From JBFGCM01 sp041581135 (GTDB lineage: Bacteria > Actinomycetota > Acidimicrobiia > Spongiisociales > UBA5794): a DNA stretch of 59,795 nt. Under the pieces are notes generated by a model. That model saw only the letters and a list, made by a program, of their open reading frames with translations. It was not told where the DNA came from and did not search any database. The translations under genes were made by a program, and so were the position numbers. Numbering within the stretch: position 1 is the stretch's first letter; the number at the start of each line of letters is the position of its first letter. The stretch is taken from the NCBI GenBank assembly GCA_041581135.1, contig JBFGCM010000010.1, positions 1 to 59,795 of the forward strand. Reading direction: 5' to 3'. Positions 40,611 through 49,218 of this stretch are shown here, in pieces.

Positions 40611-42152
40611 TCACAGACCGACGGCGTGGAGGGCGGCGTCCACGGTAGCCGAATCCACCGGCATCACGGCGGCCCGGCCGATCGCCTCCAGAACGACCAT
40701 GCGCAGTCCCCCGGCATCACGCTTCTTGTCCAGCTCGAGGAGCTGGGTGACCCGCTCACGGGAGACGGCAGGGGCAGTCGTCGGGAGGCCGAGCCGCTCG
40801 ATGACGGCCAGTTGGCGGTCGGCCTCCTCGAAGCCGGTCAGCCGTGATGACACCTCCCCTGCCGCCACCATGCCGATCCCCACCGCCGCCCCGTGGCTGA
40901 TCCCGGAGGCCACCTCCAGGGCGTGCCCGATGGTGTGCCCGTAGTTCAGGATGGCGCGGCGTCCTTGCTCGGTGAAGTCCTCGTTGACCACCGCCGCCTT
41001 CACCGCGATGGCCCGCCGCACGATCTCGGCGAGAGGCGCCTCCAGACCCTCTCGCTCGTACTCCTCCACGATGACGGGGTCGGCGATGAGGCCGGCCTTG
41101 AGTGCTTCGGCCGCACCCTCACGCCGCAACTCGACGGGCAGCTCCGCCAGCACCGCTGTGTCGACGGCCACCAGCAACGGATGGCGAAACACCCCGACCA
41201 GGTTCTTGCCGCCCACGTTGACCGCGGTCTTTCCCCCGATGGCGGCATCGACGGCACCCAACAGCGTGGTGGGGACCAGCACCACATCGACTCCACGCAG
41301 GTACGTGGCGGCGACGAAGCCGGCGACGTCGGTGAGCGCACCACCACCGACACCGACGACGAGGTCGGCGCGAGTCATCCGTTGCTCGTTGAGCCACTCC
41401 GCGGTCGACTCCACCTCGGCGAGGGTCTTGGCCGCGTCACGGTCCGGGAGGACGCGGATCTCCGCCACGATGCCCGCCGCTCGCAGCGAGGCACACACAT
41501 CAGCGGCGTAGCCGGCGGCTGCCGGCTGAGTGAGGACTGCGGCCCGGGTGCGCCCCGCCGCCTCAGGAAGCAGCTCGCCGACCCGACTCACCAGGTCCGA
41601 TCCCACGACAACCTCGGCGGTGCCGGCAATGATCCTGGAATCGGCGAGGGTGAGGAGCTGCTCGATGCGGTCGCACACCTCGGCAACGTCCAGCTCGTCG
41701 GTGGCGATGTGGTGGTGAGCGGCGGCCGCATACAGATCCGCAGGTTGCTGGCGAATGGCTGCCAATGCCGCCTCGGCGGAGCCGTGCTCCGCCAACAGGG
41801 GTCTTGTGGCGTCACCGTCGCCCAAGCGCGCCGCCAAGACCGGGGGGGATGCGTCGAGCCAGATGACCGTTCCCGAGCGGCGCATCCGCTCGACGTTCTC
41901 GGGGCGCAGGACGGCCCCGCCTCCGGTGGCGATGACCTGGCCCCCGCGTGACGCGGCGCGAATGAGAGCTGCGGCCTCCATGTCACGGAAGGCGGCCTCG
42001 CCCACGGTGCCCCAGAGGTGAGCGATGGAGCAGCCGGTGCGCGCCGCCACCTCCCTGTCCAAATCCACGGACTCCAGGCCCGACCGTCGCGCCAACTCGC
42101 TTGCGACGGAGCTCTTTCCGGAGCCCATGACGCCCACCAGCCACACGTTCAT
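40611..42152 (-). CDS. aroKB: Fused shikimate kinase / 3-dehydroquinate synthase
   Basis: A 513-aa fusion of two shikimate-pathway enzymes. Residues 1-165 form AroK: P-loop GVMGSGKSS (K13), DLDREV and the Arg-rich GGGAVLRPENVERM. Residues about 168-513 form AroB: NAD-binding VVGVGGGALTDVAGFVAATYLRG, PTTLLGAVDAAIGGKTAVN, metal ligands in GAAEALKAG and NYGHTIGHALE. No stop or frameshift separates the parts. The ATG at 42152 overlaps the aroC stop (TGATG). Similar fusions are known in a few other lineages. The two steps are not consecutive, so the fusion probably serves co-expression rather than channelling. Confidence 0.94.
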   Translation of the reverse strand: MNVWLVGVMGSGKSSVASELARRSGLESVDLDREVAARTGCSIAHLWGTVGEAAFRDMEAAALIRAASRGGQVIATGGGAVLRPENVERMRRSGTVIWLDASPPVLAARLGDGDATRPLLAEHGSAEAALAAIRQQPADLYAAAAHHHIATDELDVAEVCDRIEQLLTLADSRIIAGTAEVVVGSDLVSRVGELLPEAAGRTRAAVLTQPAAAGYAADVCASLRAAGIVAEIRVLPDRDAAKTLAEVESTAEWLNEQRMTRADLVVGVGGGALTDVAGFVAATYLRGVDVVLVPTTLLGAVDAAIGGKTAVNVGGKNLVGVFRHPLLVAVDTAVLAELPVELRREGAAEALKAGLIADPVIVEEYEREGLEAPLAEIVRRAIAVKAAVVNEDFTEQGRRAILNYGHTIGHALEVASGISHGAAVGIGMVAAGEVSSRLTGFEEADRQLAVIERLGLPTTAPAVSRERVTQLLELDKKRDAGGLRMVVLEAIGRAAVMPVDSATVDAALHAVGL

Positions 42153-43303
42153 CAGAACTCGCCGACGCGCGTGCGATACGCATCCACTGCGGCCACGAAG
42201 TCGGTCACGGTGTCGCCACCGAACTTCCGCATGAACTCGCCGGCGAGCACGAAGGCCACCATCGTCTCGGCGACGACTCCGGCCGCAGGGACGGCGCACA
42301 CGTCGCTGCGCTCACGAAACGCCTTCTCCGCCTCCTTGGTGTCGGTGTCGACGGTGTCCAGCGGGCGCATCACGGTGGAGATCGGCTTCATCGCCGCTCG
42401 CACCCGGAGGAGGCCCCCCACGGTCATGCCTCCCTCGGTGCCGCCTGCCCGGTTGGTCTTACGGGAGAACGCGCCGTCGTCGTAGTAGATCTCGTCGTGC
42501 GCCGCCGAGCCGCGGCGACGCGCCGACTCGAAGCCGTCGCCGACTTCGACCCCCTTGATTGCCTGGATCGACATCAGGGCCTCGGCGAGTCTTGCGTCGA
42601 GCTTGCGGTCGTAGTGCACGTGGCTGCCGATACCGGGCGGCAGTCCGTATGCGAGGACCTCGACCACGCCGCCAAGGGTGTCACGGTCTTCCTTGGCCGC
42701 CTCGATCTCGGCCACCATGGCGTCTGAGGCCGCCTTCGTGAAGGCACGCACCGGGGAGGCGTCGATAGCCTCGAGGTCATTCGGCGTGGGCAGCGCATCG
42801 GCGTCGGCGCCAGCCTGCCCGATGGCCACCACGTGGCTCAACACCCTCACTCCGACGAGGGCCAGGAGCTGCTTGGCGGCGTACCCGGCGACGGTGCGGG
42901 CCGCCGTCTCGCGCGCCGACGCCCTCTCGAGGATGTCACGGGCGTCGCGCCGGTCGTACTTGATCATGCCCGCCAGGTCAGCGTGACCCGGCCGCGGGGC
43001 CGTGAGCATGCGCCGGCTCGACCCGGCTTCGGGGTTCATCTCCTCGTGCCACTTGGGCCATTCGGTGTTCCGGATGAGAACGGCCAAAGGGCTGCCGATG
43101 GTCTCGCCGAACCGAAGCCCCCCGATGAGCTCGATCTCATCCTGCTCAAGGCGCATTCGCCTGCCGCGTCCGTATCCGAGCCGTCGCCGTGCCAGCTCGG
43201 TGGCCAAACCCTCCCTGGTGAAGGGCAGGCCGGCCGGCAGGCCCTCCACGATGGTGACCAGCGCCTGACCATGGGACTCACCTGCAGTGAGGAACCTCAA
43301 CAT
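42152..43303 (-). CDS. aroC: Chorismate synthase
   Basis: A 383-aa FMN-dependent lyase making chorismate from EPSP. The three signatures are present: GESHGQAL at the N-terminus, SARETAARTVAGYAAKQLL, and RAGGTEGGMTVGG. ATG at 43303 gives the standard start LRFLTAGESHG; ATG at 43312 would add three residues. No SD is visible. It is the first gene of the long run towards rsmB and lies right after the terminator that closes the pilus cluster. Confidence 0.95.
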   Translation of the reverse strand: MLRFLTAGESHGQALVTIVEGLPAGLPFTREGLATELARRRLGYGRGRRMRLEQDEIELIGGLRFGETIGSPLAVLIRNTEWPKWHEEMNPEAGSSRRMLTAPRPGHADLAGMIKYDRRDARDILERASARETAARTVAGYAAKQLLALVGVRVLSHVVAIGQAGADADALPTPNDLEAIDASPVRAFTKAASDAMVAEIEAAKEDRDTLGGVVEVLAYGLPPGIGSHVHYDRKLDARLAEALMSIQAIKGVEVGDGFESARRRGSAAHDEIYYDDGAFSRKTNRAGGTEGGMTVGGLLRVRAAMKPISTVMRPLDTVDTDTKEAEKAFRERSDVCAVPAAGVVAETMVAFVLAGEFMRKFGGDTVTDFVAAVDAYRTRVGEF

Positions 43304-43324
43304 CGGGGGCATGCTAGGAGGCCC

Positions 43325-43365
43325 AAAAGCCGGGAGAGGGCCGGCACTCGGCCGGTCCCTCTCCC
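43325..43365 (-). terminator. Strong terminator at the end of the pilus cluster
   Basis: GGGAGAGGG with its complement (43332-43340 / 43357-43365), continued by a CCGGC/GCCGG inner stem with one bulged base, forms a hairpin of about 14 bp. On the minus strand it is followed by GGCTTTTGGG. It lies after the pilP-like gene and before aroC, so it insulates the aro/pyr operon. Confidence 0.75.
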
Positions 43366-43411
43366 TCGGGGCTCCGCGTCGAGCGGAGATCTCATGTGTG
43401 TCGAGCGGATG

Positions 43412-43975
43412 TCATTTGAGGATCATCTGGCCCACGTCCAGCTCGAAGACCGTGTCTCCGAAGCTGAACACTCCTCCGGTGGCGCTGAGGCTGACCACCT
43501 TGTACGAGACGGCGAACGTCTCACCGACTCCCACCTCGTACTCGGTGCCGTTCACCTCGATGGTCGCCCGCAGCGTGCCGCTGACGTCGCGCACCGCGAT
43601 CAACGTGATGGTGTTGGTGTCCGGCGTGAACCCATTGCCGTTGTCGCCGTTGCCCGTTCCGGGGGCAGTGGTCGTCGTCGTGGTGGTGCCCCCACCCACC
43701 CCGGGCACGTCGGTCACTGGTGAGTCTGGCGTGATGAGCGGCCGGAACGGATCGCGCGGCTGGCTGATCTGGAACGAGTTCGTCAGCCGGACGGGGCCGG
43801 TCAGCACCTCGGCCGGCGCCGCCTCCACCCCGGGGCCGGTGGGTGCCGACAGCCCCTGCGGTAGCGGGTTGAACACACCGCTGCTGAAGAGCACCCAGAT
43901 GGCGGTGATCCCGGTCGCGATGAGGATGATGCCGATGAGGCTTGCGAAGAAGCCGTTGATGCGATGCTCGTTCAT
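43412..43975 (-). CDS. PilP-like type IV pilus assembly protein
   Basis: A 187-aa protein with an N-terminal membrane segment (about 10-33, FFASLIGIILIATGITAIWVL). A Pro/Ala-rich linker carries a seven-Thr run, and a C-terminal beta-rich domain (about 120-187) contains GTEYEVGVGETF and a closing FELDVGQMILK. Position after pilO and the small beta domain suggest the role PilP has in Gram-negatives, but it is not a lipoprotein and no secretin gene is near, as expected for a host without an outer membrane. The ATG at 43975 overlaps the pilO stop (ATGA). Confidence 0.6.
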   Translation of the reverse strand: MNEHRINGFFASLIGIILIATGITAIWVLFSSGVFNPLPQGLSAPTGPGVEAAPAEVLTGPVRLTNSFQISQPRDPFRPLITPDSPVTDVPGVGGGTTTTTTTAPGTGNGDNGNGFTPDTNTITLIAVRDVSGTLRATIEVNGTEYEVGVGETFAVSYKVVSLSATGGVFSFGDTVFELDVGQMILK

Positions 43976-44670
43976 CCACCGCCTCCTTCCTCGGTTGCGC
44001 CCTCCTCGGGCGGCGGCGCTTCGCCCTCGGCGGGCGGCGTCGTCACCACCGTGACGCCGCTGCGGGTATAGGCCACTGCAAAGATCTCGGTGGACAGCGT
44101 CTCGAGCCGAATGCGCTCCACTTCTTCAGTCGTCGGCTCCTCGGTCGGGTCGTCCGTGTCGTCGCCGGGATCGGCCTCGATCACCACCGTTTCGAACTGC
44201 GGTACCAGCGAGAGTGACTGCACTTTGACCAGACGCTCCAAGTCTTCGAGGCCGAAGAGGAATCCGAGGATCTCAAAATACTCGCCATCCACACTCAACG
44301 AAACGGTCATCTCGAACAAGCCCGGCGTCGTGCCCGACTCGACCGGTACGGCCGTGCTGATGCCACTCAACTCGACGCCGGCCTGCTCCGCCAGGAACGT
44401 GATGTCTTCGATGAAGACATCGAGCTGCGGCTCGTTGGGGATGTTGGTCTCGACCTCGTTGATGGCCGCCAGGTATTGCAGCTCGTTGCTCTTGATGGAC
44501 TCCAGCCGCTGGATGCTCTGCACGAGGACGATCTCCTCGTCCATGGCGACGGCGAGACGGTCGTTGGCGTCGGTGATCGCGCGGTTCTTGGGAGCGATCA
44601 GCAGGAACCACCACGCGGCGGTGATGAGCAGGAACCCGGCGACGATGAGGAGGATGGCACTGCGCCTCAC
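43972..44670 (-). CDS. pilO: PilO-like type IV pilus inner-membrane protein
   Basis: A 232-aa bitopic protein: TM helix about 5-27 (AILLIVAGFLLITAAWWFLLIAP), coiled coil about 30-75, then a ferredoxin-like domain with VELSGIS and VSLSVDGEYFEILGFLFGLEDLERLVKV typical of PilO. An acidic low-complexity tail (Pro/Glu/Gly) of about 25 residues ends it. It should pair with PilN to link PilM to the pilus platform. Start is GTG at 44670, overlapping the pilN stop (GTGA). Confidence 0.83.
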   Translation of the reverse strand: MRRSAILLIVAGFLLITAAWWFLLIAPKNRAITDANDRLAVAMDEEIVLVQSIQRLESIKSNELQYLAAINEVETNIPNEPQLDVFIEDITFLAEQAGVELSGISTAVPVESGTTPGLFEMTVSLSVDGEYFEILGFLFGLEDLERLVKVQSLSLVPQFETVVIEADPGDDTDDPTEEPTTEEVERIRLETLSTEIFAVAYTRSGVTVVTTPPAEGEAPPPEEGATEEGGGG

Positions 44671-45278
44671 AGCGGCGCCTCTGGAATGCGGTCGACCGCC
44701 CGGGTCGACAGCGAATCGTCGGTGAGGCTGGTGGAGGAGACGAAGTTCACGACCTCGGCCTCACCGATCAGTCCGGTGGAGGCCGACGTCACCCAGGTGC
44801 CCGACACACCGGGGAAGTTGTCCGAATCCAGCTGACGCAGCCACGACGACACGTCGGCGTAATCGAATGCGGTGCCGGACACCGAGATCCCGCCGATACC
44901 CTCTCCGCTGGGATCCACTGCGCCGGAGAAGCTGTTGAGCCACACTCGCTCGGGGATGACGCGGCCCAGGTCGTTCAACAGCCGACCCCATGAGACGTCG
45001 TCGGTGAGTGCCGCCTGGATGAGTGCGACGTCGCCGTCGAACTCGTCGACGAGCTCCCGTGCGCTCACCAGCGAACCTTGTTCGGCTTGGAGCTCGGCGT
45101 TGCGTGCCTCTTGCATGGCCACTTCTTCCTCGGCGCGGTCCACCCGGCCCTGCCACCAGAAGGTCAGCACGGCCAGCAATGCAACGTACGCAACGGCGAC
45201 GAGGGCGACCTGCACGAAGCGGCGGCGCGCCGCCGCCTTCTGAAATGCCTCGGGAGGGAGCAGGTTGATCGGGCGCAT
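44667..45278 (-). CDS. pilN: PilN-like type IV pilus inner-membrane protein
   Basis: A 203-aa bitopic protein starting MRPINLLPPEAF, the conserved PilN N-terminal motif (INLLP) that binds PilM. A TM helix (about 22-42), a coiled coil, and a periplasm-side-type ferredoxin fold with WGRLLNDLGRVIPERVWLNSF follow. The ATG at 45278 shares its A with the pilM stop (TGATG); an in-frame start at 45293 would add five residues. Confidence 0.87.
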   Translation of the reverse strand: MRPINLLPPEAFQKAAARRRFVQVALVAVAYVALLAVLTFWWQGRVDRAEEEVAMQEARNAELQAEQGSLVSARELVDEFDGDVALIQAALTDDVSWGRLLNDLGRVIPERVWLNSFSGAVDPSGEGIGGISVSGTAFDYADVSSWLRQLDSDNFPGVSGTWVTSASTGLIGEAEVVNFVSSTSLTDDSLSTRAVDRIPEAPL

Positions 45279-46342
45279 CAGGGATATCCCCACAGTGCCA
45301 GCCCCACCGACGTCGGGAGGACCGGCTGCGCCGCAAGCATCTCTTCGTCGGACAACCCGACCCGGCCCAGCTCGACGCTCTCGAGCACCTTGGCCGGAGC
45401 GATGCTCACGCCAACAGCTCTGCCCAACCGGTTGGCGAGGTGCGGCAGGCGCGCGGCGTTGCCGGCGACCACGAGGCGACTCACTTCGACAGCGGGTGCT
45501 TGTGACGAGTAGAAGCTGATCGAGCCTCGGATCTCCTCGATCAATCCGTCGGCGAGCCGCGTCATGACTCGCTGCGCGGTGGCCTCGTCCCCGGTGCCCG
45601 GATCGGGTTCCTCCGCGGCGACACCGACTCGTCGCTTCAGCTCCTCCGCCGGCTCCAGATCGATGGTGAGCGCATCCATGAGCGCTTCGGTGAAGTCGTC
45701 GCCTCCCCGAGGGAGCAACCGTACGAACCGGGCGACGCCGCCCTGGGCGATGACGACCTGCGTGAGCGTGGCTCCGATGTCGACGATCGCCTCGGAAGGC
45801 GCGTCCAGCGAACCGAGCTCCCCGTACACCGCACGTACCAGCCCGAACGCCTGGAGATCGACCGCCTCCAGGCTGAGCCCGGCCGTGTCCGTCACCCGTG
45901 ACAGCGTGTCGATGGTGTCACGGTGCACGGCCACCACGAGGATCGACAGCATCGGCTCGCCTTCGGGGGTGCTGAACTCCTCCAGCGGGACGTAGTCCAG
46001 CACGGCTTCCTCGACGGCGATGGGTATGGAGTCCTGGACCTGGAACGGGAGGGCCTCCGTGAGCTCGGCCTCTTCCATGCGGGGAACGTCGACCTGACGG
46101 GCCACCAGCTTCTGGTTCGCGGTCCCGACGATGACGCCCTTCTTGGGCAGCTTCGCCCGCTTCCAGAGGGCGGACACCGCCTCGGCTACCGCCGCCTCGT
46201 CGAGGATCTCCCCCGCCTGGACGGCGCCGGGCGGCAGGGGCATCTCGGCAAACCGACGTAGCACCCGTTTGGATTTGGATGCGTCGAGGACCGCGGCGCG
46301 CACGCCAGCGCTCCCGATGTCCAAGCCGACATTGACGGCCAT
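45278..46342 (-). CDS. pilM: PilM-like actin-fold pilus assembly protein
   Basis: A 354-aa cytoplasmic protein of the FtsA/PilM actin-like group. Phosphate-1 loop VGLDIGSAGVRAAVLD, phosphate-2 IVDIGATLTQVVI, and an adenosine-type LVVAGNAARLPHLANRLG are present. It binds the PilN tail and ATP. The ATG at 46342 has GGAGAG upstream. The 136-nt gap before it probably holds a promoter; the only feature seen is a TGGTG-n7-CACCA inverted repeat (46401-46417) that could be an operator. Confidence 0.9.
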   Translation of the reverse strand: MAVNVGLDIGSAGVRAAVLDASKSKRVLRRFAEMPLPPGAVQAGEILDEAAVAEAVSALWKRAKLPKKGVIVGTANQKLVARQVDVPRMEEAELTEALPFQVQDSIPIAVEEAVLDYVPLEEFSTPEGEPMLSILVVAVHRDTIDTLSRVTDTAGLSLEAVDLQAFGLVRAVYGELGSLDAPSEAIVDIGATLTQVVIAQGGVARFVRLLPRGGDDFTEALMDALTIDLEPAEELKRRVGVAAEEPDPGTGDEATAQRVMTRLADGLIEEIRGSISFYSSQAPAVEVSRLVVAGNAARLPHLANRLGRAVGVSIAPAKVLESVELGRVGLSDEEMLAAQPVLPTSVGLALWGYP

Positions 46343-46478
46343 CGTCTCTCCGCCCGACTATCCAGCGTTGCCCCGTCTCCGGCCCAGCAGACCGGATCAA
46401 TGGTGATAGTTACACCACTGTGATTTTGGAGCGTAGCGACGGGGCGAGAACCCTCCAAGCATTTGGCGGCCGCTCGCC

Positions 46479-47249
46479 TTACCCCAGATACCAGTCCACG
46501 ATGGGTCCGCCGACGACGATCCCGAGGTACGCCCCGGCGATCAGGTACGGGCCGAACGGGATGGCGTCCTTCCGACCCTTGATCTTCGCCACGAGCAGCA
46601 CCGCCGACACGAGCCCGCCCAGGAGGAATGCCAGGAAGAATCCTACGAACACCCTCCCCCATCCCAGATAGCCCAAGAACAGACCGAGCAGGAAAGCGAG
46701 CTTCACATCACCGAAGCCGAACCCGCCGCGAGCGACGAGGGCGATCAGCAGCAACACGGTGAAGTAGGCGATCGCCCCACCGAAGGCGCTGATCAGCTGC
46801 GGCGCGTTGCCATCGATCAGGGCACCGGGCACGAGCAACAGGGCGCCGACCGCCGTGCCCGGATAGAGAATCGCGTTTGGAATGCGTTTGTGGTCGAGGT
46901 CGGTGAGGGTGAGCGTCACCGTCACGCCCACGAACCACAGATACGCCGGCAGGACCCACTCGGCACCGATGACGAGGGCCGTCAACCCGAACAGGACCCC
47001 GGTCACCGCCTCAACGATCGGGTACCGCACCGAGATCGGCTCGCCGCAATCGCGACACCTACCGCGGAGTGCCAGCCACCCGAACACAGGGACGTTGTCC
47101 CGGTTGCGGATGGGCGCCGAACAGTTGGGACATGCCGACGGAGGCCGCACCACCGACATGCCCTGGGGCACTCGGTAGGCGACGACGTTCAGAAACGACC
47201 CGCTGACGAGTCCCACGACGACGGCGATGGCGAAGAGCAGCGATTCCAC
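46479..47249 (-). CDS. pilD: Prepilin peptidase / N-methyltransferase
   Basis: A 256-aa polytopic aspartyl protease that cleaves prepilins at G/F and methylates the new N-terminus. The N-terminal domain has two CxxC pairs (CPNCSAPIRNRDNVPVFGW, then CRDC). The A24 protease Asp residues are in LTDLDHKRIPN and GFGFGDVKLAF. About seven to eight TM helices. The proposed start is GTG at 47249, giving ESLLFAIAVVVGLVSGSFLNVVAYR; the open frame upstream crosses the pilA terminator hairpin and has no homology. The SD is not clear. Confidence 0.9.
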   Translation of the reverse strand: MESLLFAIAVVVGLVSGSFLNVVAYRVPQGMSVVRPPSACPNCSAPIRNRDNVPVFGWLALRGRCRDCGEPISVRYPIVEAVTGVLFGLTALVIGAEWVLPAYLWFVGVTVTLTLTDLDHKRIPNAILYPGTAVGALLLVPGALIDGNAPQLISAFGGAIAYFTVLLLIALVARGGFGFGDVKLAFLLGLFLGYLGWGRVFVGFFLAFLLGGLVSAVLLVAKIKGRKDAIPFGPYLIAGAYLGIVVGGPIVDWYLG

Positions 47250-47300
47250 GGTGAGTAGTTCGGCCGGCGGTACGCCGGACTGAAGCGACTGTAGACGCGA

Positions 47301-47330
47301 GACAGGGACGGACCGAGGTCCGTCCCTGTC
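47301..47330 (-). terminator. Perfect 13-bp hairpin after pilA
   Basis: GACAGGGACGGAC (47301-47313) and its exact complement (47318-47330) with a 4-nt loop lie 20 nt past the pilA stop. No U-tract follows on the minus strand (TCGCGTC). It may be a stabilising 3' hairpin that leaves the abundant pilin mRNA protected while reducing read-through into pilD, rather than a full terminator. Confidence 0.6.
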
Positions 47331-47349
47331 ATTCACTTGTCTGGTTGGA

Positions 47350-47820
47350 TCAGCCGCTCGGGAAGGAGGCGGTCTGCCAAGTACCGGTGCTCGGAGCACC
47401 CGAGGCCGGGCACAGACCCGCCGCCGTGTGGACACCGTACTGGGTACCGCCGGTGCTGGGCTGGTAGATCCCGAAGAACTTGCCCGAAGCGGACTCGCTC
47501 TCCATGCAGGTCTCCGTGGCCACAGCGTTCACGATGTTGACCTCGTTGACGCCGGTGCCGATCACGATGCTCGGCTCATAGCCGGCGAGGGTGGTGGCGT
47601 TCGACGTGTAGGCCGAGCTGTCGGTCCAGGTGGCCTTCTGGGCCAGCAACGTGTTCCGCAACGCCGTCTGGGCGGCGCGGTCCTGGGCGCTGTTCCGGAA
47701 GCCGAGGAACGAAGGGATGGCGATCGCGACGAGCACTGCAATGATGAGCACGACGACCATCAGCTCAATGAGCGTGAAGCCTTCTTCCTGGGACAGACGC
47801 TGACGCATCATCTTCAGCAT
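47350..47820 (-). CDS. pilA: Type IV major pilin-like prepilin
   Basis: A 156-aa prepilin. The type III signal QEEG/FTLIELMVVVLIIAVLVAIAIPSF has the cleavage Gly at position 14, Phe+1 and Glu+5, followed by the long N-terminal helix. The globular part has two Cys (TCMESES and GLCPASG) that could form the D-region disulfide. It sits between pilC and pilD with its own flanking hairpins, consistent with separate high expression. The ATG at 47820 has only a weak SD (GGGG). Confidence 0.92.
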   Translation of the reverse strand: MLKMMRQRLSQEEGFTLIELMVVVLIIAVLVAIAIPSFLGFRNSAQDRAAQTALRNTLLAQKATWTDSSAYTSNATTLAGYEPSIVIGTGVNEVNIVNAVATETCMESESASGKFFGIYQPSTGGTQYGVHTAAGLCPASGAPSTGTWQTASFPSG

Positions 47821-47850
47821 CAGTAGTTACCCCTTTCTGGGAGTGTTTCT

Positions 47851-47877
47851 ATCCGAGGCCGACTTTCGACCTCGGAT
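47851..47877 (-). promoter_or_regulatory. Inverted repeat in the pilA leader
   Basis: ATCCGAGG (47851-47858) and CCTCGGAT (47870-47877) form an 8-bp stem with an 11-nt loop about 30 nt upstream of the pilA ATG, in the 168-nt gap after pilC. There is no U-tract. It could be a 5' stabilising hairpin or an operator. No confident promoter was found in the gap. Confidence 0.4.
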
Positions 47878-47988
47878 GCTGTATCGACTGCGGAGCGTGA
47901 CGGGTTGAGCGGTTTCGGGGGGTCATTCGCCACAGTGCGTGGTGACTAGTCCCTGCTGCTCTGGGCAACCAGGCCTACCTGGTGACAA

Positions 47989-49218
47989 TTAGCCGACGAG
48001 GCTGGCGATGTTGAAGATCGGCAGATACAGCGAGATGAGGATGCCGCCGACCGTCACCCCCATGACGACGATCAGGAGCGGCTCGATGAGGCTGGTGAGC
48101 GCCGACACGGTGTCGTCGACCTCCCGGTCGTAGAAGTCCGACACCTTGGCGAGCATGGTGTCGATGGCGCCCGTCTCCTCACCGACCGTCATCATCTGCA
48201 CGACCATCGGGGGGAAGATCTTGTGCCGGCCGAGCGGAGCGGCGAAGGACTCGCCCTCTCGCACCGACTGTTTGACGTCGTCGAGCGCAACCCCCATGAC
48301 GGCGTTTCCCGACGTCTGTTTGACGATGTCGATCGCCTGCAAGATCGGCACGCCGGTACGGCTGAGGACCGAGAGCGTCCGTGAGAAGCGGCTCAAGGCC
48401 GTCTTATGGGCCAGTGGTCCGAAGATCGGCATCTTCAGCTTGAATCTGTCCCAGGTGATCTTGCCCTGGTCCGTCTTCTTCCAGCGGCGCAGACCGACGA
48501 TCCCGCCGACCAGCAGCAGGATGACCAACCACCAGAACTTGGTCACGATCGTGGAGAGCAGCACGAGCATCTGGGTGGGGAGCGGCAGCTCGGCACCACC
48601 ACCGAGCTCGTTGTAGAGGTCGGTGAATATCGGAACCACGAAGATGATCATCGCCGAGGTGACCATCACGATGAGGCCACCGACCACAGCGGGGTACGCC
48701 ATTGCCGACTTGATCTTGGATCGGAGCGCCAGGTTGGCCTCCATCATGTCGGCGAGCCGCTCGAGCGTCTCGTCGAGGACACCGCCCACCTCGCCGGCCC
48801 GGATCATGGCGACGTACAGCTCGTCGAAGACCTTGGGGTGCTTCTCGATCGCCCCCGACAGACTCGTTCCTTGCTCCACGTCGGTCTTCACCTGACGCAG
48901 CACCTCCGCGAGGCCGATGCTCTCGGTCTGGTCGACGAGCACGGACAAGGCACGGATGAGCGACAGTCCGGAGTTCACCATGGTGGCGAACTGGCGGCTG
49001 AAGATGACCACGTCCTTCTTCTTGACGCGATCCGACAGTCCCGGGATCTTGATCTCCATCTGGAGACCGCTGTTGGACTTCTCCTCGACCTTGAGGGGTA
49101 TCAGGCCCTTTTCCCTCAGCGCCTTGACGACCGCGCCTGCTGACGCGCCGTCGATCTCACCGGTTCGGACGGTGCCCGACTTGTCGCGAACCTTGTAGGT
49201 GAACGTCGCCGAGCTCAT
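47989..49218 (-). CDS. pilC: Type IV pilus inner-membrane platform protein PilC
   Basis: A 409-aa platform protein with two T2SSF domains (about 70-195 and 270-400) in the cytoplasm and three membrane segments (near 175-200, 225-245, 380-405). Motifs FSRQFATMVNSGLSLIRAL and FSRTLSVLSRTGVPILQAI are the repeated hallmarks. It couples PilB/PilT motion to pilin insertion. The ATG at 49218 overlaps the pilT stop (ATGA). Confidence 0.94.
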   Translation of the reverse strand: MSSATFTYKVRDKSGTVRTGEIDGASAGAVVKALREKGLIPLKVEEKSNSGLQMEIKIPGLSDRVKKKDVVIFSRQFATMVNSGLSLIRALSVLVDQTESIGLAEVLRQVKTDVEQGTSLSGAIEKHPKVFDELYVAMIRAGEVGGVLDETLERLADMMEANLALRSKIKSAMAYPAVVGGLIVMVTSAMIIFVVPIFTDLYNELGGGAELPLPTQMLVLLSTIVTKFWWLVILLLVGGIVGLRRWKKTDQGKITWDRFKLKMPIFGPLAHKTALSRFSRTLSVLSRTGVPILQAIDIVKQTSGNAVMGVALDDVKQSVREGESFAAPLGRHKIFPPMVVQMMTVGEETGAIDTMLAKVSDFYDREVDDTVSALTSLIEPLLIVVMGVTVGGILISLYLPIFNIASLVG

